Shown: positions 1 to 8,227 of the stretch, piece by piece
Numbering within the stretch: the stretch's first letter is position 1
Layout of the letters: each line of letters begins with the position of its first letter
Origin: an uncultured Propionivibrio sp.
GTDB taxonomy: Bacteria; Pseudomonadota; Gammaproteobacteria; Burkholderiales; Rhodocyclaceae
Direction: 5' to 3'
Assembly: GCA_937923255.1 (NCBI GenBank)
Contig: CALAIL010000001.1
Span: forward strand, 1-41,353
Length of the DNA: 41,353 nucleotides
The notes under the pieces: generated by a model
Told to the model about the DNA's origin: nothing
What the model saw: only the letters and a program-made list of their open reading frames with translations
Database searches by the model: none
Made by a program: the position numbers and the translations under genes

Positions 1-632
1 TAGTAGCGGTCGAAGCCGGCAATCATCAGCAGTTGTTTGAATAGCTGCGGCGATTGCGGTAGTGCGAAGAACTGGCCGTCATTGACACGCGATGGCACCA
101 GGTAGTCGCGCGCGCCTTCCGGGGTGCTCTTGGTCAGCATCGGCGTTTCGATGTCGATGAACCCGGCCTGGTCGAGATAGCGGCGGAAGGCCATGGCCGT
201 CCGGTAGCGCAGCTGCATGTTTTTCTGCATTTGCGGGCGGCGCAGATCGAGCACGCGGTTCGTCAGGCGGACGGTCTCGGAGAGGTTTTCGTCGTCAAGC
301 TGGAAGGGTGGGGTGATCGACGGGTTGAGGACTTCAATTTCATGGCAGAGCAGCTCAACTTCGCCGCTGGCGATATTGGGGTTGGTCGATCCTGCCGGCC
401 GGGTGCGCACTTTGCCTGTGATCTTCAGGCAGTATTCATTGCGGATCGTTTCAGCGATTTTGAACATTTCCGGGCGGTCCGGATCGCAGACAACTTGGGC
501 CAGGCCTTGGCGGTCGCGCAGATCGATAAAAATAACGCCGCCGTGGTCGCGTCGGCGATGCGCCCAGCCGCAAAGAGTGACTTCCTGGCCGATCGTCTGG
601 GCATTGAGCTGCCCGCAGTAATGAGTTCGCAT
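1..632 (-). CDS. aspS: Aspartyl-tRNA synthetase, N-terminal part (cut by window edge)
   Basis: Charges tRNA-Asp (or tRNA-Asp and tRNA-Asn, if the non-discriminating type) with aspartate in the cytoplasm. The reading frame begins with ATG at 632 ([12 protein letters not shown]) and stays open to the left edge, giving about 210 residues. The N-terminal OB-fold anticodon-binding domain is recognisable from [20 protein letters not shown] through [10 protein letters not shown]. It is followed by the start of the class II catalytic domain, with the motif 1 region ([20 protein letters not shown], then [15 protein letters not shown]) and the PQSPQLFKQ segment typical of bacterial AspRS. It lies 31 bases downstream of the DUF502 gene on the same strand and is probably co-transcribed with fmdB and DUF502. 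The C-terminal half, including the GAD insertion, lies outside the window, so completeness cannot be judged. Confidence 0.95.
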   Translation of the reverse strand, partial: MRTHYCGQLNAQTIGQEVTLCGWAHRRRDHGGVIFIDLRDRQGLAQVVCDPDRPEMFKIAETIRNEYCLKITGKVRTRPAGSTNPNIASGEVELLCHEIEVLNPSITPPFQLDDENLSETVRLTNRVLDLRRPQMQKNMQLRYRTAMAFRRYLDQAGFIDIETPMLTKSTPEGARDYLVPSRVNDGQFFALPQSPQLFKQLLMIAGFDRY

Positions 633-663
633 ACTTGGTCCCGGAATGAAAGTTGGACAGTTT

Positions 664-1347
664 TTAATGGGTTTCTGGAAAATTCTGGAGAAGATCGGGC
701 TTGTCGGAAACGCGGCCCGTAGCGCCCGTAGCGATTGACGCCGTTTTGGGCGGGGCGACGACGCCCATCGAGATAATATATTTCAAGGCTTCATCTACGT
801 CCATTTCCAGCTCGATAACATCGCTCCGGCGCAACATCAGGAGGTAACCGGAAGTCGGGTTTGGCGTGGTCGGTACGTAGACGCTGATGTAGTCACCCTG
901 GAGATGGTTGGCGGCATCACCGCCGGGCGTTCCGGTCAAAAAGGCGATGGTCCAGGCGTCGGCGTGTGGGTAGCGGATCAGCAAGGCTTTGCGAAAGGCT
1001 TCGCCGGAGGATGAAAACAGCGTGTCGGAAACCTGTTTGACCGCGCTGTAAATTTTGTTGACGAGTGGAATATGATCGAGCAGCCGTTCCCACCAGACAA
1101 CGAACCGCTGCCCGATGAAATTAGCACCGAGCAGGCCTGTGAGAAAGATAATGAATAGGGTGACGATGACGCCAATGCCGGGAATATTGCGGCCGAGCAG
1201 GGCGCGCGGATGCATGGCATCAGGCAGTATCTGCAAGATGCGATCAGCTGTACCGACGATCAGTGAAAGTACCCAGACGGTGATTGCCAGCGGCACCCAG
1301 ATCAACAGCCCGGTGATGAAGTAGCGCTTGATTAATTGCTTGCGCAC
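664..1347 (-). CDS. DUF502 family integral membrane protein
   Basis: A conserved bacterial inner-membrane protein of unknown function. Two hydrophobic segments are visible: [19 protein letters not shown] near the N-terminus, and [20 protein letters not shown] around residues 60-80. A soluble C-terminal part follows, with the family hallmarks [14 protein letters not shown] and [14 protein letters not shown]. An ATG exists at 1368, but the GTG at 1347 has an AGGAG ribosome-binding site seven bases upstream while the ATG has none, so I chose the GTG (227 residues). With this start the gene overlaps the end of fmdB by 16 bases, which suggests translational coupling; with the ATG the overlap would be 37. 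The family is often found between fmdB and aspS in betaproteobacteria, as here. No function is inferred beyond membrane location. Confidence 0.85.
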   Translation of the reverse strand: MRKQLIKRYFITGLLIWVPLAITVWVLSLIVGTADRILQILPDAMHPRALLGRNIPGIGVIVTLFIIFLTGLLGANFIGQRFVVWWERLLDHIPLVNKIYSAVKQVSDTLFSSSGEAFRKALLIRYPHADAWTIAFLTGTPGGDAANHLQGDYISVYVPTTPNPTSGYLLMLRRSDVIELEMDVDEALKYIISMGVVAPPKTASIATGATGRVSDKPDLLQNFPETH

Positions 1348-1598
1348 GCTTCGGCTCCTGAGCCGCATGGGCAGGATTCAGTCGATTTGGATTCTGATGA
1401 TGAGGCGGGCTTGCCTAAGTCTTTAAAGTCGGTCTCGTACCAGCCTTGCCCTTTAAGCTGGAAACTCGCGGCAGTCAATTGCTTGCGGTAGGTACTCTGA
1501 CCGCATTTTGGGCAGAGGGTGAGTTGCGGATCACTCATTTTTTGTAAGTGATCTTTGGCGAAGCCACAGGCTTCGCAACGATAGGCGTAAATCGGCAT
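1332..1598 (-). CDS. FmdB family zinc-ribbon protein
   Basis: A small (88-residue) putative regulatory or zinc-ribbon protein. The N-terminal MPIYAYRCEACGFAKD and the later CPKCG give two CxxC knuckles that should bind one zinc ion, as in the FmdB/CxxC_CxxC_SSSS family. The middle (TAASFQLKGQGWYETDFK) is also family-typical. A serine-rich linker leads to a second cysteine cluster at the C-terminus ([10 protein letters not shown]), which is a common variable tail in proteobacterial members. The family was named after a putative regulator of formamidase; the role in most bacteria is not known. It is first in the fmdB-DUF502-aspS set, with a perfect TATAAT-type -10 element upstream at 1682-1687. 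Confidence 0.88.
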   Translation of the reverse strand: MPIYAYRCEACGFAKDHLQKMSDPQLTLCPKCGQSTYRKQLTAASFQLKGQGWYETDFKDLGKPASSSESKSTESCPCGSGAEACASN

Positions 1599-1681
1599 GG
1601 CGATGGGTAAAAACTTGGTGTAAAAGTTCCGCGTAAAACTTTGTCTGATGCTTAGGATTTTTGACGATGGTAGGGGGCAAA

Positions 1682-1687
1682 ATTATA
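1682..1687 (-). promoter_or_regulatory. Probable sigma-70 -10 element for fmdB-DUF502-aspS
   Basis: Read on the minus strand this is a perfect TATAAT, about 85 bases ahead of the fmdB start and inside the 142-base gap after pilD. No good TTGACA match lies 16-18 bases upstream; GGGAAA occupies that place. A short inverted repeat GGGAA-ACCA-TTCCC overlaps the spacer and could be a regulator site or a weak pilD terminator. Promoter identity is inferred from the -10 box alone. Confidence 0.45.
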
Positions 1688-1740
1688 CCGTTATCCGGGA
1701 ATGGTTTCCCTTGTCTATTTGAGTGGGGGATACCAGTTGT

Positions 1741-2607
1741 TTATGCCAGAACAAACGACATCTGTTGGCTGAGTTCTTTGCCCCATAGTGCGGCGATCAG
1801 TCCTGCTGTAGCCAGATAAGGACCAAATGGGATCGGAACCTGGCGATCCCGTCTGGCTACGGCAATCAGGGTAACGCCGACGATAGCGCCGACCAATGAA
1901 GATAGCAGGATGATCAGCGGCAGCATTTGCCACCCCAGCCAGGCGCCGAGGGCGGCGAGTAATTTGAAATCGCCGTAACCCATCCCTTCCTTGCCGGTAA
2001 TGAGCTTGAATGCCCAATAAACTGACCAGAGCGCCAAATAGCCGGCCATAGCCCCGATGACTGCGGAAGTCAGGTCGGTGAAAATTCCGAAAAGATTGAA
2101 CAGCAGGCCGCACCACAGCAAGGGTTGTGTGATTGAGTCAGGCAGAAGCTGAGTGTCGGCATCAATGAAGGTCAGGGCAATCAGTGCCCAGGTGAACAGT
2201 AATATACCGACGCTGATCCAGCCGAAACCAAAATGCAACGCGATGAATCCCGACAACAGGCCGGTCAGCGCTTCAACAAGCGGATAACGCGGTGAGATCG
2301 GCGTCTTACAGCCCGCGCATTTACCACGTAACAGAAGCCAGCTCAAGATGGGGATGTTCTCCCATGCAGCGACCGGCCGCAGGCAGGATGGGCAGCGTGA
2401 ACGAGGTCGCAGCAGCGAAAACGGTTCGCTGGCCGGCATTTCTTCTCCGTGCAATTCTGCGCATTGAGCGCGCCAGTCATTTTCCATCATTTTCGGCAGA
2501 CGATAGATAACGACGTTGAGAAAGCTGCCAACCAGCAGGCCGAGAATGCCGCACAATAACGCGAACGACTGGGGATCTGTGGAAAGTACGTTACCCAGTT
2601 CTGCCAT
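1741..2607 (-). CDS. pilD: Type IV prepilin peptidase / N-methyltransferase PilD
   Basis: Inner-membrane aspartyl protease that cleaves the leader of type IV prepilins and pseudopilins and N-methylates the new N-terminus. At 288 residues it has full family length. The N-terminal cytoplasmic domain carries the zinc-type tetracysteine motif C72-x2-C75 and C97-x2-C100. The two catalytic aspartates are D149 (in FIDADTQLLPD) and D213 in the signature GYGDFKLLAALGAW. Several hydrophobic segments account for the expected polytopic topology. The start ATG overlaps the pilC stop by one base (TAATG), so translation is probably coupled. In many betaproteobacteria coaE follows pilD; here fmdB follows instead. 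Confidence 0.95.
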   Translation of the reverse strand: MAELGNVLSTDPQSFALLCGILGLLVGSFLNVVIYRLPKMMENDWRAQCAELHGEEMPASEPFSLLRPRSRCPSCLRPVAAWENIPILSWLLLRGKCAGCKTPISPRYPLVEALTGLLSGFIALHFGFGWISVGILLFTWALIALTFIDADTQLLPDSITQPLLWCGLLFNLFGIFTDLTSAVIGAMAGYLALWSVYWAFKLITGKEGMGYGDFKLLAALGAWLGWQMLPLIILLSSLVGAIVGVTLIAVARRDRQVPIPFGPYLATAGLIAALWGKELSQQMSFVLA

Positions 2608-3842
2608 TAAACGACGGCTCCGAGTTTGAAGATCGGCAGGTACATAGCAATGACCATACCACCGATGACAACGCCAAGAACGACCATGATCAGCGGTTCC
2701 ATGAGACTGGAAAGCGCTTCGACGGCATCGTCAACCTCAGTTTCGAAAAAGTCGGCAACTTTGCTCAGCATGGAATCGAGCGAACCGGATTCCTCGCCGA
2801 TGGCAACCATTTGCACCACCATGTTCGGAAACAGCTCACTGTTCTGCATGGCATTGGTCAGGCTGACACCGGTGCTGACCTCACTCTGGATTTGACGCGT
2901 TCCAATTTTGTAAACATAGTTACCTGCCGCACCGCCGACCGACTCGAGTGATTCGACAAGCGGGACGCCGGCGGCAAACATGGTGGATAACGTGCGCGTC
3001 CAGCGCGCCATGACCGATTTACGGATGATGTCGCCAAAAATCGGTAGGCGGAGGAAAAGGCGGTCAAGCGCGATCTGCATGGTTTCTGATCGCCGCCATG
3101 CGTAGAAGAAACCAAAGGTGCCGCCAACGAGGATAAGCAATAATAGCCAACCGTTGGCCACCATGAAGTCGGACATGGCGATAACCATCAGGGTTGGCGC
3201 GGGCAGATCGGCGCCGAAACTGGTAAATACTTCCTTGAATGCCGGAATCACAAAGATCATGATGACGGCCGTGACGATGATGGCAACGACAATGACCGCG
3301 ATCGGATAGAACAGGGCGGATTTGATTTTCGACTTGATCGCCAGTATTTTTTCCTTGTAGGTCGCTAGGCGCTCCAATATCGTTTCGAGAATACCAGCCT
3401 GTTCACCCGCGGCGATTAGGTTGCAGTACAGCGCGTCGAAATGCACGGGATACTTGCGGAAGGCTTGCGACAATGAGCTGCCGGTTTCAATATCTGCCCG
3501 GATGTCGAGCAACAGCTTGCCGACCGCCGGGTTGTCATGTCCGCGTCCAACGATATCGAAGGTTTGCAGTAACGGCACGCCGGCTTTCATCATCGTTGCT
3601 AATTGCCGTGTAAACAGCGCGACATCTTTTTCCGTGACTCTGCCGCCGCCACGGAATCTCTGTTTGGTAATTTTTGTGACGAAGATCCCTTGGCGGCGTA
3701 GCGTTGCATTGACGACCGCTTCGCTCTGGGCGCGCATTTCGCCGCGGATTATCTTGCCCGCCTTGTTTTTGCCGGTCCACAAAAATATCGATTCTTTGAC
3801 TTCCTGCACGCGTCTTCTTACCGGTCTCGATGCAGTTGCCAT
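2607..3842 (-). CDS. pilC: Type IV pilus inner-membrane platform protein PilC
   Basis: Polytopic platform protein on which the PilB extension motor (and PilT, where present) acts during pilus assembly. The 411-residue product has two repeated GspF-type domains. The first is around residues 75-200 (FTRQLATMMKAGVPLLQTFDIV, then AGEQAGILETILERLA) and the second around 275-400 (WTRTLSTMFAAGVPLVESLESV, then GEESGSLDSMLSKVADFF). Three long hydrophobic segments are present: near 175-200, near 230-250, and the C-terminal MEPLIMVVLGVVIGGMVIAM. It sits 21 bases after pilB and is coupled to pilD by a one-base overlap. Confidence 0.96.
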   Translation of the reverse strand: MATASRPVRRRVQEVKESIFLWTGKNKAGKIIRGEMRAQSEAVVNATLRRQGIFVTKITKQRFRGGGRVTEKDVALFTRQLATMMKAGVPLLQTFDIVGRGHDNPAVGKLLLDIRADIETGSSLSQAFRKYPVHFDALYCNLIAAGEQAGILETILERLATYKEKILAIKSKIKSALFYPIAVIVVAIIVTAVIMIFVIPAFKEVFTSFGADLPAPTLMVIAMSDFMVANGWLLLLILVGGTFGFFYAWRRSETMQIALDRLFLRLPIFGDIIRKSVMARWTRTLSTMFAAGVPLVESLESVGGAAGNYVYKIGTRQIQSEVSTGVSLTNAMQNSELFPNMVVQMVAIGEESGSLDSMLSKVADFFETEVDDAVEALSSLMEPLIMVVLGVVIGGMVIAMYLPIFKLGAVV

Positions 3843-3863
3843 GAGCTTTCCCTTCCTGAAGAT

Positions 3864-5576
3864 TTACATATTGGTGCTGCCTAGGACTTCGTCGAGCGAA
3901 GTCAGGCCTTGTTTGACCTTAAGCAGGCCGGATTGACGGAGATCGTTGATGCCTTCCCTTTGTGCCTGTTCTGCGATATCGATTTCAGTGCCGTTGGCCA
4001 TAATGATGCGCTGAATTTCCTCGCTGACCGGCATCACCTGATAGACGCCTACCCGCCCCTTATAGCCGCTACCCTTGCAGCGTTCACAGCCGCCCGGTCC
4101 GTAGAGCGTCCAGCTTCCATCGAGGTCGATTTCGGAAAAGCCGGCGTTGATCAGGGTTTCGACTGGCACATCGATGGGTTTCTTGCAGGTGCATAGGCGC
4201 CGTACCAGGCGTTGCGCGGTAATCAGCAGGATGCTGGAAGCAATGTTGAAAGTCGGAATTCCCATGTTCATCAGACGTGTCAGCGTCGATGGCGCATCGT
4301 TGGTGTGTAAGGTCGATAACACCATATGGCCGGTTTGAGCAGCCTTGATGGCAATTTCTGCCGTTTCCAGGTCACGGATTTCGCCGACCATGATGATATC
4401 TGGGTCCTGGCGGAGAAAGGCTTTGAGTGCGACTGGAAATGTCAGTCCCTGGCGGTCGTCGATATTGACCTGGTTGATGCCGTGCAACGCAATTTCTGCC
4501 GGGTCTTCGGCTGTCGCAATATTGATTCCCGGTTTATTGAGAATATTCAGACAGGTGTACAGAGAGACGGTTTTCCCGGAACCCGTCGGGCCGGTGACCA
4601 ACACCATGCCGTAGGGACGCTGAACGGCGTCGAGCAGAAAGGCTTTTTGGTCAGGTTCATAGCCCAGCGCGTCGATGCCGAGCGTTGCGCTGCTCGGATC
4701 GAGAATCCGTAACACGATTTTTTCGCCGTACATCGTGGGCAAGGTACTGACACGGAAATCAATCGTGCGGGTTTTGGAAAGTACGAGGCGCATCCGACCA
4801 TCCTGCGGCACCCGCTTTTCGGCAATATTAAGTCGGGAAATAACCTTGATGCGCGAGGCGATTTTGTCCTTGAGCGCTAGTGGTGGCGCGGCGATTTCAC
4901 GTAGGGCGCCGTCAAGACGAAAACGGATGCGGTAGCTTTTTTCATAGGGCTCGAAATGGATGTCCGAAGCACCGTCGTTGATTGCGTCGAGCAGTACTTT
5001 ATGAATGAAGCGAACGATTGGCGCGTCTTCGACGTCGGTATCATCTTCCGGCGCGGGCTCTCCTGCCTGGTCTTCGTCGAACTCGAGATGAATGCTCTCG
5101 CTAACCAAATTTTTTAAAGTCGTATCGGCAGATTCGGCAAGCTTTGCCGCTAACGGCGTGAGCTGATCTTCACGTACGATAATTGGATCGACGACCAAAC
5201 CTGTCTGAAAGCGGATCTCATCGAGTGCGCGCAGGTTGGTCGGATCGGCCGTGGCGACCGATAGACGATTGCCTCTTTTGTAAAGCGGAATGACGCGATG
5301 CGTGGCAACCAACTTGGGGTCAATGGCATCCTTGATGATATGAACGCTATCGTAGGCGTTGAGATCAAGCAGGGGAAAGCCGAAAGTCTCTGAAGCGAAG
5401 CGGGCAACATCACTTGCCGTCATTTTTTGGGCGGCAACGAGTTGCTGGATGAACGAGGCGCCCATCGCGGCTGCCTGCGAAGTTAGGGCTTCTGCCTCGG
5501 TTTCGCTGAGTTTGCCTGCCTGTACGAGCGCTCTAGCCAGGCCGCTTAGCGTCGATGCTTGGGGTTTTGCTGCCAT
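3864..5576 (-). CDS. pilB: Type IV pilus assembly ATPase PilB
   Basis: Hexameric cytoplasmic ATPase that powers pilus extension. The 570-residue product has an N-terminal GspE-type regulatory domain (about residues 20-145) and a catalytic core. The core shows a Walker A GPTGSGKT at 329-336, an aspartate box (DPDIIMVGEIRD) with the Walker B-like segment, and a histidine box (GHMVLSTLHTNDAPST). The zinc-binding tetracysteine motif of the PilB/GspE group is present near the C-terminus (LCTCKKP, then CERCKGSGYKGR). That motif and the domain order distinguish PilB from the retraction ATPases PilT and PilU. It leads pilB-pilC-pilD. No pilin gene lies in the window. Confidence 0.96.
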   Translation of the reverse strand: MAAKPQASTLSGLARALVQAGKLSETEAEALTSQAAAMGASFIQQLVAAQKMTASDVARFASETFGFPLLDLNAYDSVHIIKDAIDPKLVATHRVIPLYKRGNRLSVATADPTNLRALDEIRFQTGLVVDPIIVREDQLTPLAAKLAESADTTLKNLVSESIHLEFDEDQAGEPAPEDDTDVEDAPIVRFIHKVLLDAINDGASDIHFEPYEKSYRIRFRLDGALREIAAPPLALKDKIASRIKVISRLNIAEKRVPQDGRMRLVLSKTRTIDFRVSTLPTMYGEKIVLRILDPSSATLGIDALGYEPDQKAFLLDAVQRPYGMVLVTGPTGSGKTVSLYTCLNILNKPGINIATAEDPAEIALHGINQVNIDDRQGLTFPVALKAFLRQDPDIIMVGEIRDLETAEIAIKAAQTGHMVLSTLHTNDAPSTLTRLMNMGIPTFNIASSILLITAQRLVRRLCTCKKPIDVPVETLINAGFSEIDLDGSWTLYGPGGCERCKGSGYKGRVGVYQVMPVSEEIQRIIMANGTEIDIAEQAQREGINDLRQSGLLKVKQGLTSLDEVLGSTNM

Positions 5577-6071
5577 TGGTATGAATCAATTGCTTGAATC
5601 TGTTCGATTTTTTACTCGGTTAGAACTCGGATAGAAATTTGCGTAGTCAAGCGTACTTTTGTACCGAGAAACACTATGTATGTCAGTGTAATCATGCATT
5701 GAGTTTGTGTATTTGTAAAGTGGCAAATTTCACACTTTATGGAAAATTGAAGTGATCTGCCCGGGTTCGATGGATTTGGGCAACACTCTGTCTGGGTTTT
5801 ATCCCGATGTCACGGGATGTCGACGGCAAAGCGGGGTGCAGTAAAATCTCCAGTGTCGGTAATTCAAGGTCAGAATAAACTCGCGAGATTACGCGCACAA
5901 TTGATTTCAGGCATTGGCGTATCGATAGGGATTGAGAACGGCGTGACTTGCCAAGTGGCTTTTTATCAGAGTCATGTCTTGATCCTCTGACCCATAATTT
6001 TTAGTTTGCTCAACCCGAAAAATAACTTCTTCCGTCTGAGTGGCCTCATTAATTGATATTGATAAAACACT
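5577..6071. other. Divergent intergenic region between pilB and ffh
   Basis: This gap of about 495 bases is AT-richer than the flanking genes and must hold the promoters of both the pil operon (minus) and ffh (plus). I see no convincing coding frame. Visible structures are a 22-base imperfect palindrome at 5717-5738 (listed separately) and a short hairpin ATCCCG-ATGTCA-CGGGAT at 5801-5818. I could not identify a strong matched -35/-10 pair for either direction, and I see no TGGCAC-N5-TTGC sigma-54 site. Confidence 0.6.
5717..5738. repeat. 22-base imperfect palindrome in the pilB-ffh gap
   Basis: AAAGTG-GC-AAATTT-CA-CACTTT: both outer arms and the AAATTT centre are perfectly symmetric and only the two inner dinucleotides break the symmetry. 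It lies about 140 bases upstream of pilB and about 335 upstream of ffh. The size and symmetry fit a dimeric regulator operator. The cognate regulator is unknown. Confidence 0.45.
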
Positions 6072-7427
6072 ATGCTCGATAATCTGACCCAGCGCTTGGC
6101 GCGCGTGATGAAAACCCTGCGTGGAGAAGCGCGGCTGACTGAAACGAATATTGCAGATGCCTTGCGTGAAGTGCGCCTGGCATTGCTTGAGGCCGATGTG
6201 GCGCTGCCCGCGGTCAAAGCATTCATTGCCGCAGTCAAGGAAAAAGCCGTGGGCGAGGAGGTTATCGGCTCGCTGAGTCCGGGTCAGGCGCTGATCGGCG
6301 TCGTGCACCGTGAATTGACGGCGTTGATGGGCGAAGCGCACACCGGCCTTAATCTTGCCGTACAGCCACCCGCTGTCGTACTGATGGCGGGTTTGCAGGG
6401 CACAGGCAAGACGACGACGGTCGGTAAGCTTGCCAAATGGCTCAAGGAAACGCAGAAGAAGAAAGCGCTGGTTGTCTCCTGTGATGTGTATCGCCCCGCG
6501 GCCATCGAGCAGCTAAAAACCGTCGCAGCGCAGGCAGGGGTTGATTTTTTTCCTTCGACGGTTGGCGAAAAACCGGTTGATATCGCACGCAATGCCGTTG
6601 ATTGGGCGCGCCGGCATTTTTACGACGTACTTTTTGTCGATACGGCGGGTCGGCTGTCGATTGACGATGCGATGATGAAAGAGATCGCCGAACTGCATGC
6701 GGCACTCAAGCCGATTGAAACCCTGTTTGTCGTCGATGCCATGCTGGGGCAGGACGCGATCAATACGGCGAAAGCATTCGATCAGGCTTTACCTTTGACC
6801 GGCGTGATCCTGACCAAGCTGGACGGTGATGCGCGCGGCGGTGCGGCATTGTCTGTGCGGTACATCACTGGCAAGCCAATCAAGTTTGCCGGTGTCGGCG
6901 AAAAACTGGGCGGTATCGAAGCGTTTCATCCGGAACGCATGGCCTCGCGCATCCTCGGTATGGGTGATGTGCTCTCACTGATCGAAGAGGCGCGCAAGGG
7001 GGTCGATGAGCAAAAAGCCGTCGAATTTGCCAAAAAAATCAAGTCGGGCAAGAGTTTTGATCTCAACGATTTCAAAGAGCAGATTGGTCAGATGCGCAAG
7101 ATGGGCGGCATTTCTTCAATGCTTGACAAGCTGCCGGCGCAGTTTACTCAAGCGGCGAGCCAGCTGCCCGTGGGCGGCGAGGATAAGATTGTGCGCCGTA
7201 TCGAGGGTATCATTAATTCGATGACGCCGCTCGAACGCAGTAAACCGGAGCTGCTCAAAGCCTCGCGCAAACGCCGTATTGCTGCCGGGGCGGGCGTTCA
7301 GGTACAAGAGGTGAATCGCTTGCTCAAACAGTTTGAACAGATGCAGAAGGTGATGAAACAGTTTTCCCGAGGAGGCATCGGCAAGTTGATGCGTGGTGTC
7401 AAGGGAATGTTGCCGGGACTTCGTTAA
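6072..7427 (+). CDS. ffh: Signal recognition particle GTPase Ffh
   Basis: Binds hydrophobic signal sequences and 4.5S RNA on translating ribosomes and delivers them to FtsY at the inner membrane. The 451-residue product has an N domain with the conserved ALLEADV, a G domain with the P-loop GLQGTGKTTT at about 107-116, DTAGR at 190-194 and TKLDGDARGGAALS at about 248-261, and a C-terminal M domain. The M domain is methionine-rich and carries the RNA-binding helix region (NSMTPLERSKPELL, then SRKRRIAAGAGVQVQEVN) and the tail GKLMRGVKGMLPGLR. Full length and intact. It is divergent from pilB and convergent with the lytic transglycosylase gene 56 bases away. Confidence 0.97.
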   Translation: MLDNLTQRLARVMKTLRGEARLTETNIADALREVRLALLEADVALPAVKAFIAAVKEKAVGEEVIGSLSPGQALIGVVHRELTALMGEAHTGLNLAVQPPAVVLMAGLQGTGKTTTVGKLAKWLKETQKKKALVVSCDVYRPAAIEQLKTVAAQAGVDFFPSTVGEKPVDIARNAVDWARRHFYDVLFVDTAGRLSIDDAMMKEIAELHAALKPIETLFVVDAMLGQDAINTAKAFDQALPLTGVILTKLDGDARGGAALSVRYITGKPIKFAGVGEKLGGIEAFHPERMASRILGMGDVLSLIEEARKGVDEQKAVEFAKKIKSGKSFDLNDFKEQIGQMRKMGGISSMLDKLPAQFTQAASQLPVGGEDKIVRRIEGIINSMTPLERSKPELLKASRKRRIAAGAGVQVQEVNRLLKQFEQMQKVMKQFSRGGIGKLMRGVKGMLPGLR

Positions 7428-7483
7428 ATGTTCGCATGTGCCGATACGACGCGTTGTGCGCCTTGGTCTTTATTTTTATGCGG

Positions 7484-8227
7484 TTATTGGGGTGGCTGAT
7501 TTGTCTGTTGTGCTGGGGCGCTGCCGGGGACAGTGGGCTTTGGCGAGAACAGCCAGTTGGCATGCCAGGCGCCCTTGACCATCGCCGGATAGGCAGGTTT
7601 GCCCAAACTGCCGTTATAGCGACCCAAGGCGCGGTAAAGATCGCCTTTTTCGATATCCAGGTAGTGGCGCAGAATTGTGCAGCCGTAGCGCAGGTTGGTG
7701 CGTAGATGGAAAAGGTTGTCATCGGGCTGGCCGATAACCTTGATCCAGAAAGGCATGACCTGCATGAAGCCACGCGCGCCCGCCGAAGACACGGCATATT
7801 TCTTGAAGCCGCTTTCCACCTGGATCAGACCGAGCACAAGCTGTGGATCCAGCCCGGCGCGCGTTGCTTCGTAATGCACGGTACGCAGAAACTCTAGCCG
7901 CGCTTCGCGGTTAGGCATGCGCTTGGCCAGGCGGATGGACATCTCGCTCAGCCAGTCGATGGCTTCCAAGGGAGTTTTGAAGGAAGTTCTGGGCGGCGCT
8001 TGATCGGCAATGGTGCGCGACAGCGCGGCACGGACGCTGTCTGAAAGCGGTTCGTACTTCTGTGCGCCGGCCAAAGCGATGGCCGGTGTAGCCAGTAAAA
8101 TCAGGGCGAGACAGATCCGAACAGGGATTGGTTGCAGCGTATGCAAATTCCGCCCATGAAGGCGGTTTGAAATGCTGTCCGGGTTGCGGTCCGCTATCCG
8201 GCCTATGATATGGCTCAGGCGGTGCAC
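7484..8227 (-). CDS. Lytic transglycosylase (SLT domain), exported
   Basis: Predicted murein lytic transglycosylase that cleaves the MurNAc-GlcNAc bond in the periplasm or at the envelope. The catalytic glutamate lies in [16 protein letters not shown] (E138 from the GTG start), followed by [14 protein letters not shown] and a later [10 protein letters not shown], all typical SLT family 1 motifs. A signal-peptide-like stretch [19 protein letters not shown] lies at residues 36-54. The frame has no ATG before the catalytic domain. The GTG at 8227 overlaps the proS stop by 13 bases and would leave an unusually long 35-residue lead before the hydrophobic core. A TTG at 8146 would give a more normal signal peptide. 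It follows proS on the same strand and probably shares its transcript. The C-terminus is Pro/Gln-rich. Confidence 0.88.
   Translation of the reverse strand: MHRLSHIIGRIADRNPDSISNRLHGRNLHTLQPIPVRICLALILLATPAIALAGAQKYEPLSDSVRAALSRTIADQAPPRTSFKTPLEAIDWLSEMSIRLAKRMPNREARLEFLRTVHYEATRAGLDPQLVLGLIQVESGFKKYAVSSAGARGFMQVMPFWIKVIGQPDDNLFHLRTNLRYGCTILRHYLDIEKGDLYRALGRYNGSLGKPAYPAMVKGAWHANWLFSPKPTVPGSAPAQQTNQPPQ

Noticed and set aside
5907..6341. 144-codon minus-strand frame over the ffh start
   Set aside because: It covers the ffh N-terminus on the opposite strand and shows no domain.
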